From: Lineus longissimus
Lineage: Eukaryota > Nemertea > Pilidiophora > Heteronemertea > Lineidae
Direction of reading: 5' to 3'
DNA length: 64,000 nt
Assembly (NCBI RefSeq): GCF_910592395.1
Contig: NC_088310.1
Location: 10,921,501-10,985,500 of the forward strand
Positions 36,126 through 43,582 of this stretch are shown here, piece by piece (the stretch's first letter is position 1; every line of letters starts with the position of its first letter). The notes under the pieces are model-generated. The model saw only the letters and a list, made by a program, of their open reading frames with translations. It made no database searches and was not told the DNA's origin. The position numbers and the translations under genes were made by a program.

Positions 36126-36698
36126 AGTAGGGTAAAAGTGAGAGTTCTAACTCACTGGTGTTTGACTGACTTTCCTTTCAGTCAAACACCAGTCAACACT
36201 TAATTCATTTCCTTTCAGTTAAATCCTAGTCAACACTCCTTTCAGTCAAACACCAGTCAACACATCACACAACTTCTCTAATTTTCATAAATTTTTTTTC
36301 CAGTCAAACACCAGTTAAAACCGCTCTTCAATTTTGAAGAGCGAACTCTCAGTCAAACACAGTCAAACACATTTCCTTTCAGTCAAACCGCTCTTCAAAA
36401 TTGAAGACCCAACTCACAGTCAAACACTAGTCAAACTATTCTACAAACCGCTCGCTTCGCTCGCTGAACAACAATTCTACAATTCTACAAAAGTACACAA
36501 CTTCTTCAACGACACAAAATACAAAATTAAAAAAAAATTAATAAAAAATATTTTTTGTATATAATAAAGTATGTCCTTCCTCTCCGACGAACAACTTGAA
36601 TCACGTATCACACGTTCGACAAATTTTCTAAAGTGGAAAGAGCTCCCGTTGAACACATGGTACAAAATCAACGCCTTAAAAGATTTGAGGACTAAAGT
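36126..36698 (+). repeat. Left terminal inverted repeat of the Polinton
   Basis: This 573-bp repeat matches 54263-56738 minus its 1.9-kb insert. The outer part is built from repeats of CAGTCAAACACCAGTCAACA-like words (36179, 36243, 36301 and shortened forms to 36417) and TTTCCTTTCAGT. It contains palindromes CGCTCTTCAATTTTGAAGAG at 36322-36343 and a similar one at 36389-36408, and one copy of the dispersed 17-mer (36449-36465). The TIR runs into the coding sequence of the first gene, up to about its codon 43. Confidence 0.93.
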
Positions 36699-36870
36699 GG
36701 GTGAGTCAATGTTACTCACGCTGGAAGATTCGAAAGGCGACAATGTCACCGTGTGGTCTACGAGTGTCATTAAGCGAAAAATCACACCTGACCACCAGTA
36801 TATACGGTCCACAGGTATGAAAGAGTCAATCAATGGTAAGAATTACTACGGGTTTGACCTGGTGGAATAA
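36571..36870 (+). CDS. Small OB-fold-like protein (99 aa)
   Basis: Begins MSFLSDEQLE. The core ELPLNTWYKI, then TKVGESMLLTLEDSKGDNVTVWSTS, then IRSTGMKESINGKNYYGFDL, has the alternating strand pattern of a single OB-fold. A single-stranded DNA-binding role is inferred, not proven. Its first ~43 codons lie inside the left TIR, so the same 5' coding region also exists at the right end (54390-54263). It is one of the few plus-strand genes and has a TATAATAAAGTATG start context. It is intact. Small proteins of this type recur in animal Polintons; no experimental function is known to me. Confidence 0.75.
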   Translation: MSFLSDEQLESRITRSTNFLKWKELPLNTWYKINALKDLRTKVGESMLLTLEDSKGDNVTVWSTSVIKRKITPDHQYIRSTGMKESINGKNYYGFDLVE

Positions 36871-36905
36871 TTTTATAAGCTCTTAAGCCTATAAATTTAC
36901 ACCCA
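36871..36905 (+). terminator. 3' palindromic region after the 99-aa gene
   Basis: ATTTTATAAGCTCTTAAGCC followed by TATAAAT forms an imperfect foldback directly after the stop codon. It resembles the AATTTTATA...TATAAAATT hairpin at the convergent gene ends at 43.1 kb. A transcription 3'-end role is inferred from position only. 36906-37178 shows nothing else. Confidence 0.3.
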
Positions 36906-37178
36906 CACTACTTTTGTCTGACTCGCTAAAATAGCCCAAACTGATTATCTCAGATGAAAGTCATGTCATTTCGGATACTTTGGGTGCGATAAGCCCTACC
37001 TCTATCATTTTCGCTCAAGTGAGGATTATGCTAGAAGCTAAATTTATCATTCAATATTTATCCATAATCTTTTACTTAGTAATATCCTTTGGTAAATTGT
37101 GTTTCCAATATTTTTCGTATCGATCACTGTGCCCATTTATTTTAACATTTATTTATTTTTTTTTTCCAATTTTGGATA

Positions 37179-37598
37179 CTAGGATGTAATGATGAGCTCA
37201 AATTCACTCGCAGAAATAGTTCCATTGTCAATGACTCTTGAAAGTAAATTATTGACATTATTTAAGCATGCTTTTTTCTTGGTTAAAATATCTAAATGTT
37301 TCTTCTCTTTTTTCCTTAACTGAGGGACTACAATTTTTCCAGACAACCCTAACACTGTACAAATGGCGGAAATTGGTATGCTTACTACATTCCCAATCAC
37401 AGTCGCTGCACCAATCGATGCCACAGTGATGCTGGTGATATACATTCCAATTTCACAACCATGCAAGATTTGACAGCCTTTCTTATATCTGCAATATAAT
37501 TTTTTTCTTTTCCTAATATTCAGCTCTAATTCAGTAATTTTTTCTTTAATTTTTTCAAGTCTAAATTCTTCAGCCCCAACACCGTCGACGTCATCCAT
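37179..37598 (-). CDS. Polinton membrane/coiled-coil protein (139 aa)
   Basis: The N-terminal helix is charged (residues 10-45). It is followed by two hydrophobic, Gly/Ala-rich segments (around IGMYITSITVASIGAATVIG and VVSIPISAICTVLGLSG), then a lysine-rich helical tail ending SRVIDNGTISASEFELIITS. Proteins with this layout are common in animal Polintons and their function is unknown; membrane insertion is likely. The start is placed in the AATAAATGGATG context. It directly follows the penton gene remnant, whose stop codon abuts this start, so the two were originally adjacent. Confidence 0.75.
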   Translation of the reverse strand: MDDVDGVGAEEFRLEKIKEKITELELNIRKRKKLYCRYKKGCQILHGCEIGMYITSITVASIGAATVIGNVVSIPISAICTVLGLSGKIVVPQLRKKEKKHLDILTKKKACLNNVNNLLSRVIDNGTISASEFELIITS

Positions 37599-37690
37599 TT
37601 ATTCTAACAGCAAATCAATTGAAACAGGTGTTAAAAATTCAATAGGCTCTTCATTCTGATCTTTGATTTGAAGTTCAATATATATATGTT
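37599..37690 (-). pseudogene. 3' end of the penton-like gene, displaced by a LINE
   Basis: Minus-strand codons for KHIYIELQIKDQNEEPIEFL end at a TAA immediately before the next gene's ATG. No start codon of its own is credible, because upstream lies LINE 3' sequence. Content, frame and position fit the missing C-terminus of the gene whose N-terminal 205 or so codons are at 39859-39240. Confidence 0.7.
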
Positions 37691-39240
37691 TATTCGTACT
37701 ACTTTCCGTTGTACAGATAACAAAAAATAAGGTGCAATAAGACAATACAGAGTTGGGTGCAAATACAAGTTTACGATAAGGCAAACGAAGTAAAAGGTAA
37801 GACTGAGAGTCGAACCCGAAAACCTCTCATTCTTGGAGATGATCCTGAATAAGTTACATTAGTATCTTGAACTATCACAATAAAACTAACACCAAAAACA
37901 ATACTCCATCAAATCAACCTGTACACAAAAAGTTAATTATCATGTCTATTTCCTCTTTTGTGAGAATATGATTCCCTGCCTCCCGCATTTCAAGCAATTC
38001 CCTAACTTGGATGGCAACCCTATTATGCCCCAATCCCCAAAATTCCCTATTGATGTCCCTTAGCATTATACATTCATCAGGCAGCTGATCCCTATTCCAG
38101 TTGTACTTTTGTAACACCATAGTTAGACTTTTCCCCACTGATGAGACGCTCCCGGCAAATAATAATCCAACTGTAACCTTTACAAGTGTATTTCCTGATT
38201 TCCGCAGTCCTTTGATGAATTTTACGAACCTTTTCTCCAATTGAGTTTGAACGCTACAGTCCTTTATAATGGCTGGTAACAGGTCATTATGAGTGCGATA
38301 TGGCAAACACAAAATCTGACGAATACATTTACGCCATGCAATATACAATTCTTCCATGTATGGTTTTGAACAATCTAGCAACTGGTAACCATACAGCGGC
38401 ATACAAAAACTTTTGAATAACTTATATCTGATTTCAAAGTTGGCGTACCTAAACTGAGCCATGAGCATGTTGGTCCGTTTGTACAGATCATTAACTAAAA
38501 CCTGAACCCTCCTCCGACGAACATCAGGACCAAGAAGAATGCCCAAATGAATTTCTTCATTAGAAATTTGAACCCTTGTACCCTCAAATACAATCTCCCC
38601 TGGCGGGTCATGTGACCCGAAGACTAAATATCTACTCTTAGATGCGTTGAAGGATATTCTGAATTCAATAGAAAATTGACGAGCCGTGTTTAGCATCTTA
38701 TTTAACCCATAGAACGATGGTGCTAAGAGAATAACATCATCGGCATATGCAAATACACCGCAAAAAATGTTGCCAACATGGCAGCCGAAACCGTCAGTTT
38801 TTATACTCGTAATAAGCTCATCCAGATAAATTCCAAAAAGAACGGGGGAGAGCACCCCACCCTGCTTAACTCCATTGGATACAGTAAATTCACCAGACAT
38901 ATGCTTCCCCCACTGAACCTGTACACGTTGTTGTGTGTAGATGTTGGCTAATAGCCTAGCCGCTAATGGACATAGCCCTTTTTTGATCAAAATTCGAAAT
39001 AGCTTCACAAAATGAACACAATCAAATGCTTTGCTTGCATCAAGCATTACGCAATACACTGCGGTGTTGCAACCGTTATAATAATTAATTACTTCATTTA
39101 TAGCCGTGCTACACGTAGCTGTGGAGAGACCTGCCTTGAACCCAAACTGGGCATCAGATGTACTTAGCTCATTCTCGTACTTTTTTAGGAATATATTATC
39201 CATTATTTTGCCAATAACGCTACTTAGCGAAATACCTCTA
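37690..39240 (-). mobile_element. 5'-truncated non-LTR retrotransposon (LINE) with RT frame
   Basis: An open frame of 429 codons (39203-37914) is a LINE reverse transcriptase from the finger/palm onward. Landmarks are YRGISLSSVIGKIM just before the first Met, LDASKAFDCVH (about 54-64), GVKQGGVLSPVLFGIYLDEL (111-130) and the catalytic FAYADDVILL (151-160), followed by a thumb region. The endonuclease domain is missing, as in 5'-truncated copies. A ~220-bp 3' tail follows the stop and includes GGGTTCGACTCTC, a tRNA B-box-like word. No clear target duplication was found. It sits within the penton-like gene. The RT frame is undisturbed, so insertion is more recent than much of the decay. Confidence 0.85.
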
Positions 39241-39859
39241 TAATTATAATATAAGTATGGTCATACTGCACGATCTTTACTTTTTGCAGGGAGGTATATT
39301 CATACATATCTCCATAATATTTACCTTTGGGAACAAATGTAGTAATAAGATCACTACGCTTTCCATTCACTAAATCTTTACTCGTATCGACAATATTACA
39401 AGAAATTCTGTACTCATGATGAGGTAAAAATTGACAAGGTTTATCACCTGTAATTTCAGAGCTTAGAAAGACATTGTTTTCAAAAGTTATTCCTAATAAT
39501 TCACCTAGTTCTTTATGGAGAACTACAGCAAATGGAGGCTCGACTTTAATTTTAATTTTACCTTCATTAGGTAAATAAGTTAACTCAAATTTATCAGAAT
39601 GTCCTTTTTCACTCAGCGCTTCTTGTACTGCTTTATTGTAGGTAACTGGTGTATAAAATCCGTTGGGAATAGTGATCGAGTCTTGATTTGTATAGGCCCC
39701 ATCAACAACAGTCGCAAATCGTAGATAGTGATTTTTTAATTCCCTTGAAAAATTATAGTAAGTCATAGGGATAAAAGCCTTTTCAACTTTTACCGTTTTA
39801 AATGGTTGAATGCTCTCAGAGAGTTCACATCTTAATGTGTTGTGGAACCTAATGTTCAT
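39224..39859 (-). pseudogene. Penton-like minor capsid protein, 5' part
   Basis: The protein starts MNIRFHNTLRCELSESIQPF and continues with KVEKAFIPMTYYNFS, SITIPNGFYTPVTYNKAVQEAL, LGELLGITFENN and CNIVDTSKDLVNG. It is predicted all-beta and matches the single jelly-roll penton/minor capsid proteins of Polintons, which sit at the capsid vertices next to the double-jelly-roll major capsid protein. The last few codons and the stop at 39224 come from the inserted LINE; the true C-terminus lies at 37599-37690. The start overlaps the end of the upstream gene by 11 nt and lies in AAAATAAATG. Confidence 0.7.
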
Positions 39860-40892
39860 TTATTTTAGAAGTAATTTTATTTGCTCTTTGTTTAATGACC
39901 CCCATATTGTTTGTCAATACTTGAACAATGACAAGAATAGTGACAGCGACAGCTATAATCAAATGCTCTGCTAAAAATCCTACTACACCAGCAGCTGCTT
40001 TCAAGAGAGTGGACACAATGGCTCCTAGAATTCCGGGGAGTGCTGCTAGAGCTTTAGAACCTAAGGAAAGTAACCAATTTTTAAATTTTATCAAACCTTG
40101 CGTAATTTTACTAGGATGACCAGGTGTGCTAGGTCCTATAGGTTTACTAGGTCTATCAGGTCTTCCAGGTGTATCGGGTTTTCCTGACTCAGAAGGTGCA
40201 CTTGGTTTTACTAAAGAGCCTACACCATACACGAAACTTGAACCAATGGCAGACAACGCTAAAATAACTGCACTGACAATGGTGGCAAGTTTAAAGCCCT
40301 TCAATTTGAACAAAGCGCTAAGTCTGTCCCCTAAGGATTCTCTTGCATCATTGACTGTATCTCGTAAATTCATAGCTAATTGTTTAAAAGCTCCCTTGCT
40401 TCTTTCAATCAAATTAGTCGTTTCATCTGCTTCTGCTTCATTAGCCTCCTTTAAATTTTGTTCTTCAGGCTCAATTAAAGGCTGCATTTCAATATCGTCA
40501 CTTTGTCTCAATGTGTTTATTTTATCTTTTAGTCTGTCACGTGTTCGACTATATTTTTCTTTAATAGCTTTATTCTGACGCCTGAAGTAGTCAATGACCT
40601 CATCTAATTTAGAATTCTTTGTTTTCATAGGTTCGTTTGAATTCAAAGTGGCATCTTGGAGGTTGTCTACATCATTAGTGTCAATTTCAACAAGATTTGT
40701 TTCACCTGTATCAATATTGGTGTCTTGTACAAGGCCGTAGTCAGTATTAGTAACAATAACTTCAGGCTCCAGTGGAATTACGTCCCTTATGTTATCTGAA
40801 GAACTAGATCTTGCTCCATCTTCGTAGGTCAATTGTTTTCTCACTTGCTTTTTTTTCTCCAACATTTTCAAGTATTGGCGTTTCCCCATCAT
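39849..40892 (-). CDS. Polinton multi-domain membrane protein (347 aa)
   Basis: Residues 1-170 are polar and acidic with a coiled-coil region (DEVIDYFRRQNKAIKEKY...). One hydrophobic helix lies near 205-225 (LATIVSAVILALSAIGSSFV). A collagen-like proline-glycine stretch (SGKPDTPGRPDRPSKPIGPS) follows, then two long hydrophobic helices toward the C-terminus. A virion membrane or minor structural role is inferred from similar Polinton proteins; I cannot name an exact function. It overlaps the upstream gene by ~89 nt and the downstream penton gene by 11 nt, so the cluster is translated from closely packed or overlapping units. The start context CAAATAATGATGG is a weaker version of the element's motif. 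Confidence 0.7.
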   Translation of the reverse strand: MMGKRQYLKMLEKKKQVRKQLTYEDGARSSSSDNIRDVIPLEPEVIVTNTDYGLVQDTNIDTGETNLVEIDTNDVDNLQDATLNSNEPMKTKNSKLDEVIDYFRRQNKAIKEKYSRTRDRLKDKINTLRQSDDIEMQPLIEPEEQNLKEANEAEADETTNLIERSKGAFKQLAMNLRDTVNDARESLGDRLSALFKLKGFKLATIVSAVILALSAIGSSFVYGVGSLVKPSAPSESGKPDTPGRPDRPSKPIGPSTPGHPSKITQGLIKFKNWLLSLGSKALAALPGILGAIVSTLLKAAAGVVGFLAEHLIIAVAVTILVIVQVLTNNMGVIKQRANKITSKINEH

Positions 40893-41292
40893 TATTTGGT
40901 CTAAAATATGACATGAGTTCTGATCTTCTTTTTACAGAACTAAGCAAATAAGGCTCTTTATTATTTCTTGTTAGCCTAATGCTCTCCCCACTTGAGTTGC
41001 GAAAAAATATTTCATTGATTTCATTAATTGTCAGTCTGTTACGCAGTTCGTTCATGTCTCCGCTTAATTTTAACTTATTTCTACGCATAAATTTCTCTAA
41101 AAATCTTTCTTTTGCATCAATGATGACCTCTTCGTTCATTAAACTAGCTCTTGCAGGTCGTGGTACATCTACAGCCAAAACATTCATAAGAATATCATTA
41201 TTCGCCCCTTGTTGATCTAAGACATCTTCCGCATCCTCAAATGCGGGCTCTTCTTCAAAGACAGGATTTTCAATTTCCATGACATTCTCCAT
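40804..41292 (-). CDS. Acidic N-terminal protein of unknown function (162 aa)
   Basis: Begins MENVMEIENPVFEEEPAFED, very acidic, then a basic helical middle (ERFLEKFMRRNKLKL, with a SAP-like 'LSGDMNELRNRL' segment) and a basic C-terminus. I do not recognise a family. The helix-turn pattern could bind nucleic acid, which is speculation. The ATG lies in TTAAAATAAATGGAG. The 3' end overlaps the start of the next gene by ~89 nt in another frame. Confidence 0.6.
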   Translation of the reverse strand: MENVMEIENPVFEEEPAFEDAEDVLDQQGANNDILMNVLAVDVPRPARASLMNEEVIIDAKERFLEKFMRRNKLKLSGDMNELRNRLTINEINEIFFRNSSGESIRLTRNNKEPYLLSSVKRRSELMSYFRPNNDGETPILENVGEKKASEKTIDLRRWSKI

Positions 41293-41297
41293 TTATT

Positions 41298-41693
41298 TTA
41301 AATAAATTTTGATAACACCGCAGATCCAATGACACTGCCCGCAATATACATTTGTTCATACTTTTTCTGAGATTCACTAGGTGTATAGAAATGCTTTAAA
41401 GTAGGTTCAGGGTGGATGCTGTCATACTGTCGAATGGAGTCTTTCATGTCTAACATGTCTGATTGTGCCTGATGTTTTTTCTGACGTTGTTCTGCAAGGA
41501 AGTCAAGATGTTTAATTCTATTCTGTGACCACGTCGCAGATTGTTTTTGTAATTTTTCTAATGCTAGGTCATGGCGCTTACGTTCAACTGCTGCATTCTG
41601 TTTACCAAATGCGTGAAAGAGTGCAGAACCTCCTACGAAAGCAGTCGCATTTGCTACTGCTCCAAAAATTGTCGTAAGTATCATTCCGGCCAT
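41298..41693 (-). CDS. Conserved Polinton small virion-type protein (131 aa)
   Basis: An N-terminal hydrophobic segment (MAGMILTTIFGAVANATAFV), a Gln/Lys/Arg-rich coiled coil (residues ~30-85), a PEPTLKHFYTPSESQKKYEQMY segment and a second hydrophobic C-terminal stretch (IAGSVIGSAVLSKFI). This hairpin-like, two-anchor arrangement recurs in Polintons, with function unknown. The start is in CTATAATAAATGG. It begins 13 nt inside the end of the upstream 89-aa gene. Confidence 0.7.
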   Translation of the reverse strand: MAGMILTTIFGAVANATAFVGGSALFHAFGKQNAAVERKRHDLALEKLQKQSATWSQNRIKHLDFLAEQRQKKHQAQSDMLDMKDSIRQYDSIHPEPTLKHFYTPSESQKKYEQMYIAGSVIGSAVLSKFI

Positions 41694-41950
41694 TTATTAT
41701 AGAAGAAATTCAGTTCATTAGTGATGTTCTTTGGTAATCCTTGCTTTTCCAGATATCCTTTCGTAATAATAGCAAGCGACACTGCACCAGTGAGCTTAAC
41801 AGCTTCCATTAGGTCAGGTTTACTAGGGTCTCCAATGTTTGACTTCAGTAGTTTCTTTGCAGCCATACCATAGCCAACAACAAGTGCTGCTAAAACTGCA
41901 GAATGGTAAATTGTATTACTGATTGTTTTTGTGTCAATGGTAGTGTCCAT
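41681..41950 (-). CDS. Small membrane protein (89 aa)
   Basis: Two hydrophobic helices (YHSAVLAALVVGYGMAAKKL and MEAVKLTGAVSLAIITKGYL) are joined by a short polar loop with a DPSKPDLM motif. Proteins with 'PDLMEAVKL-type' second helices are common in animal Polintons and are presumed minor virion or membrane components. The start is in ATATAAATAAATGGAC. It is intact. Confidence 0.7.
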   Translation of the reverse strand: MDTTIDTKTISNTIYHSAVLAALVVGYGMAAKKLLKSNIGDPSKPDLMEAVKLTGAVSLAIITKGYLEKQGLPKNITNELNFFYNKWPE

Positions 41951-42141
41951 TTATTTATATGAAAAACAAAAAAATATATTTCTAGCTTTGTATTACCGCG
42001 TTGAGCGTCTACATTTGTCTTTGCGTTACTCGATGAGTTTCTAGTACTCACCACGCTCACTTCACTCGCTGCTGAGCTGTAATACCACACAAATGCAGCT
42101 ACACCAATACCTCCTGCCACAATTAAAGGATAGTAGTTCAT
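41890..42141 (-). CDS. Small single-TM protein (~60-83 aa)
   Basis: Begins MNYYPLIVAGGIGVAAFVWYY, a single N-terminal hydrophobic anchor, followed by a polar Ser/Asn-rich tail containing a degenerate copy of the dispersed 17-mer (42054-42070). Its ATG overlaps the TGA of the 46-aa gene (ATGA junction). The frame runs on into the next gene in a different frame, so the true 3' part is uncertain. Confidence 0.5.
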   Translation of the reverse strand: MNYYPLIVAGGIGVAAFVWYYSSAASEVSVVSTRNSSSNAKTNVDAQRGNTKLEIYFFVFHINKWTLPLTQKQSVIQFTILQF

Positions 42142-42278
42142 AGCTTGATGGTGTCTTGTTGTACAGGCTTCTTCTTTCCTTTATTCAACTGACCTAATTT
42201 CTTACCCCATTCAACTCTCTTAGGGTTCTTTGGCTTTTCTTCAGTTGTTGTAATCTCTTTAGCTTGTACATCCGTCAT
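42138..42278 (-). CDS. Short basic protein (46 aa)
   Basis: A minimal gene starting ATGACGGATGTACAAGC in the context ATATAAATAAAATG. It has a polar N-terminus, then a lysine-rich core, KNPKRVEWGKKLGQLNKGKK, and its stop overlaps the next ATG. Small basic proteins with a KNPKRV-type core recur in Polintons. By size and charge it could be a virion DNA-condensing core protein, which is an inference. It lies first in the leftward cluster, beside the repeat array at 42300-42415. Confidence 0.6.
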   Translation of the reverse strand: MTDVQAKEITTTEEKPKNPKRVEWGKKLGQLNKGKKKPVQQDTIKL

Positions 42279-42299
42279 TTTATTTATATGAAAAAATAT

Positions 42300-42415
42300 T
42301 AATGACTATTAGCGACTATTGGTGACTATTAAAGTCATTATTAAAGTGACTATTGGTGACTATTAGCGACTATTAAAGTCATTATTAAAGTGACTATTAA
42401 AGTGACTTATATTTA
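42300..42415. promoter_or_regulatory. 10-bp-periodic GACTATT array in the divergent intergenic region
   Basis: GACTATT is repeated about eight times at ~10-bp steps (42304, 42314, 42324, 42348, 42358, 42368 and more). It alternates with AAAGTCATTATTAAAGT and is arranged as two ~45-bp higher-order copies. It sits between the leftward structural cluster and the rightward zinc-ribbon gene. One-turn spacing suggests cooperative protein binding (origin or bidirectional promoter). Confidence 0.6.
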
Positions 42416-42429
42416 ATTATTCTTCTACT

Positions 42430-43071
42430 ATGAATAAAATGAGACCAGGTATTAATTTTGACACATTTGATGAAATTTATGATAAAGTTGTTGAAGCACT
42501 GGCAGAAAATCCAATAGAACTTACACTGTATCAAAATGAAATTTCAGACGCTACACATCTTAAAGAACAGCTCGAAATAGCAAAAAAATATGTGAACTTG
42601 TATTGCAAACATTGGATTTGTCAAGATTGTTATTCAACTGATCATGCTATACTAGATCATGAAGTAGTTTGCTATGATTGTGGAACGGTAGACAATGCGT
42701 ATGATCCACTCAATCATACGCTGGATTTATGGTCAAATGCGATTCAAACAACAGACCTTATTCAGGGGTTAAACTATGGTATGGAAAGAACACACGTTAT
42801 TGTGCCATCTAAATTTTCAAAATTTAAAGCCCAATATAAAGACGAGCTATTGTTCAAAACAATGGACTATCATATGATTGAAAAAGATTTTAAAACACTC
42901 GAAGCATTGTTTGATGAGAAGAAAGATGAAATAAATAGGAAGAACTTCTTCACTAATAAATTTATACTGCAAAAATTACTTGAACACTACTTCTTGATTG
43001 AACAACCAAAAAAATTAACTCCATCATTAAAAAAGGTGTATGCTGAATTTAAACAGTTAAACTGGCCTTAA
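42430..43071 (+). CDS. Zinc-ribbon protein, VLTF3/late-transcription-factor-like (213 aa)
   Basis: Residues ~59-85 form a TFIIB-like zinc ribbon: C-K-HWI-C-QDC...EVV-C-YD-CGTV. The remainder is helical and ends KNFFTNKFILQKLLEHYFLI...FKQLNWP. A zinc ribbon plus a helical C-terminal block with a conserved 'N-x-F...LLEHYF' look resembles poxvirus/NCLDV VLTF3-type late transcription factors, which direct transcription from late promoters with host or viral RNA polymerase. The assignment is by pattern, not alignment. It is transcribed opposite to almost all other genes, from the periodic array. Unlike them it lacks an AAATAAATG start motif. It is intact and convergent with the 154-aa gene. Confidence 0.6.
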   Translation: MNKMRPGINFDTFDEIYDKVVEALAENPIELTLYQNEISDATHLKEQLEIAKKYVNLYCKHWICQDCYSTDHAILDHEVVCYDCGTVDNAYDPLNHTLDLWSNAIQTTDLIQGLNYGMERTHVIVPSKFSKFKAQYKDELLFKTMDYHMIEKDFKTLEALFDEKKDEINRKNFFTNKFILQKLLEHYFLIEQPKKLTPSLKKVYAEFKQLNWP

Positions 43072-43103
43072 TTTTATAGGTTGTGTTAGACCTTATAAAA
43101 TTA
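43072..43103. terminator. Hairpin between convergent Polinton genes
   Basis: AATTTTATAGG and CCTTATAAAATT are inverted around a ~10-nt loop, exactly between the stop codons of the plus-strand zinc-ribbon gene and the minus-strand 154-aa gene. Position and symmetry suggest a shared 3'-end signal. Confidence 0.45.
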
Positions 43104-43565
43104 TTGACACTCGCTCGCTTCGCTCGCTGCTACACTTCTCGTTGGTGCAGGTGCTTCCAATGCAGTTTCTGCAGTATTTGCTACAATTGTACCTGCAGCT
43201 AAAAGTGTTGGATTCATATATTGACCCAGTTGTTTCTTTATTTCATTGTTGACTATAACATTGTCATTTAATTTTGCATGAAGTTTTTTCTGGTCTAAAT
43301 TTGGGAACATCACTCCCACAGCTTGCGTATATCCAAAAATTAAATTAGATACTAAATCGTCAGCAATCTGTGTATTATAGCGCACTTTATATTCATTGAA
43401 CATTTTTTCAAGGTTTTTCCCACTCGCCTTTTTGATAGTCGCTTCACTCGCTTTCATGCCTAATTTTGTTAAAAGTCCGCTTTGGTATTGTGCTAAAAGT
43501 TCTGACCGCATATCCGTTACAGAATCACATGAGTTGTCCACACACACGTCTACGCTTGTCTCCAT
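43101..43565 (-). CDS. Conserved Polinton helical protein (154 aa)
   Basis: This is a soluble, helical protein with a conserved middle: GMKASEATIKKASGKNLEKMF, then YNTQIADDLVSNLIFGYTQAVGVMFP. This family is a hallmark of animal Polintons and is usually near the ATPase, but its function is unknown to me. The C-terminal tail ASEASE is encoded by the dispersed 17-mer (43112-43128), so that repeat has been added to or grown at the 3' end of the gene. The start is in ATATAAATGGAG. It lies 17 nt after the ATPase stop. Confidence 0.8.
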   Translation of the reverse strand: METSVDVCVDNSCDSVTDMRSELLAQYQSGLLTKLGMKASEATIKKASGKNLEKMFNEYKVRYNTQIADDLVSNLIFGYTQAVGVMFPNLDQKKLHAKLNDNVIVNNEIKKQLGQYMNPTLLAAGTIVANTAETALEAPAPTRSVAASEASECQ

Positions 43566-43582
43566 TTATATATTACAAAATT

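Noticed and set aside
36334-36833. Open frames within and antisense to the left TIR
   Set aside because: They are translated TIR repeats or antisense of the 99-aa gene; the KPLASLAEQQ similarity to polB is explained by the shared 34-nt DNA segment.
37690-39240. RT as an original Polinton gene
   Set aside because: The reverse transcriptase is LINE-type, 5'-truncated, and splits the penton-like gene; it is a nested insertion.
40126-40578. 150-codon plus-strand frame
   Set aside because: Antisense of the 347-aa membrane protein, whose composition and start motif are Polinton-like.
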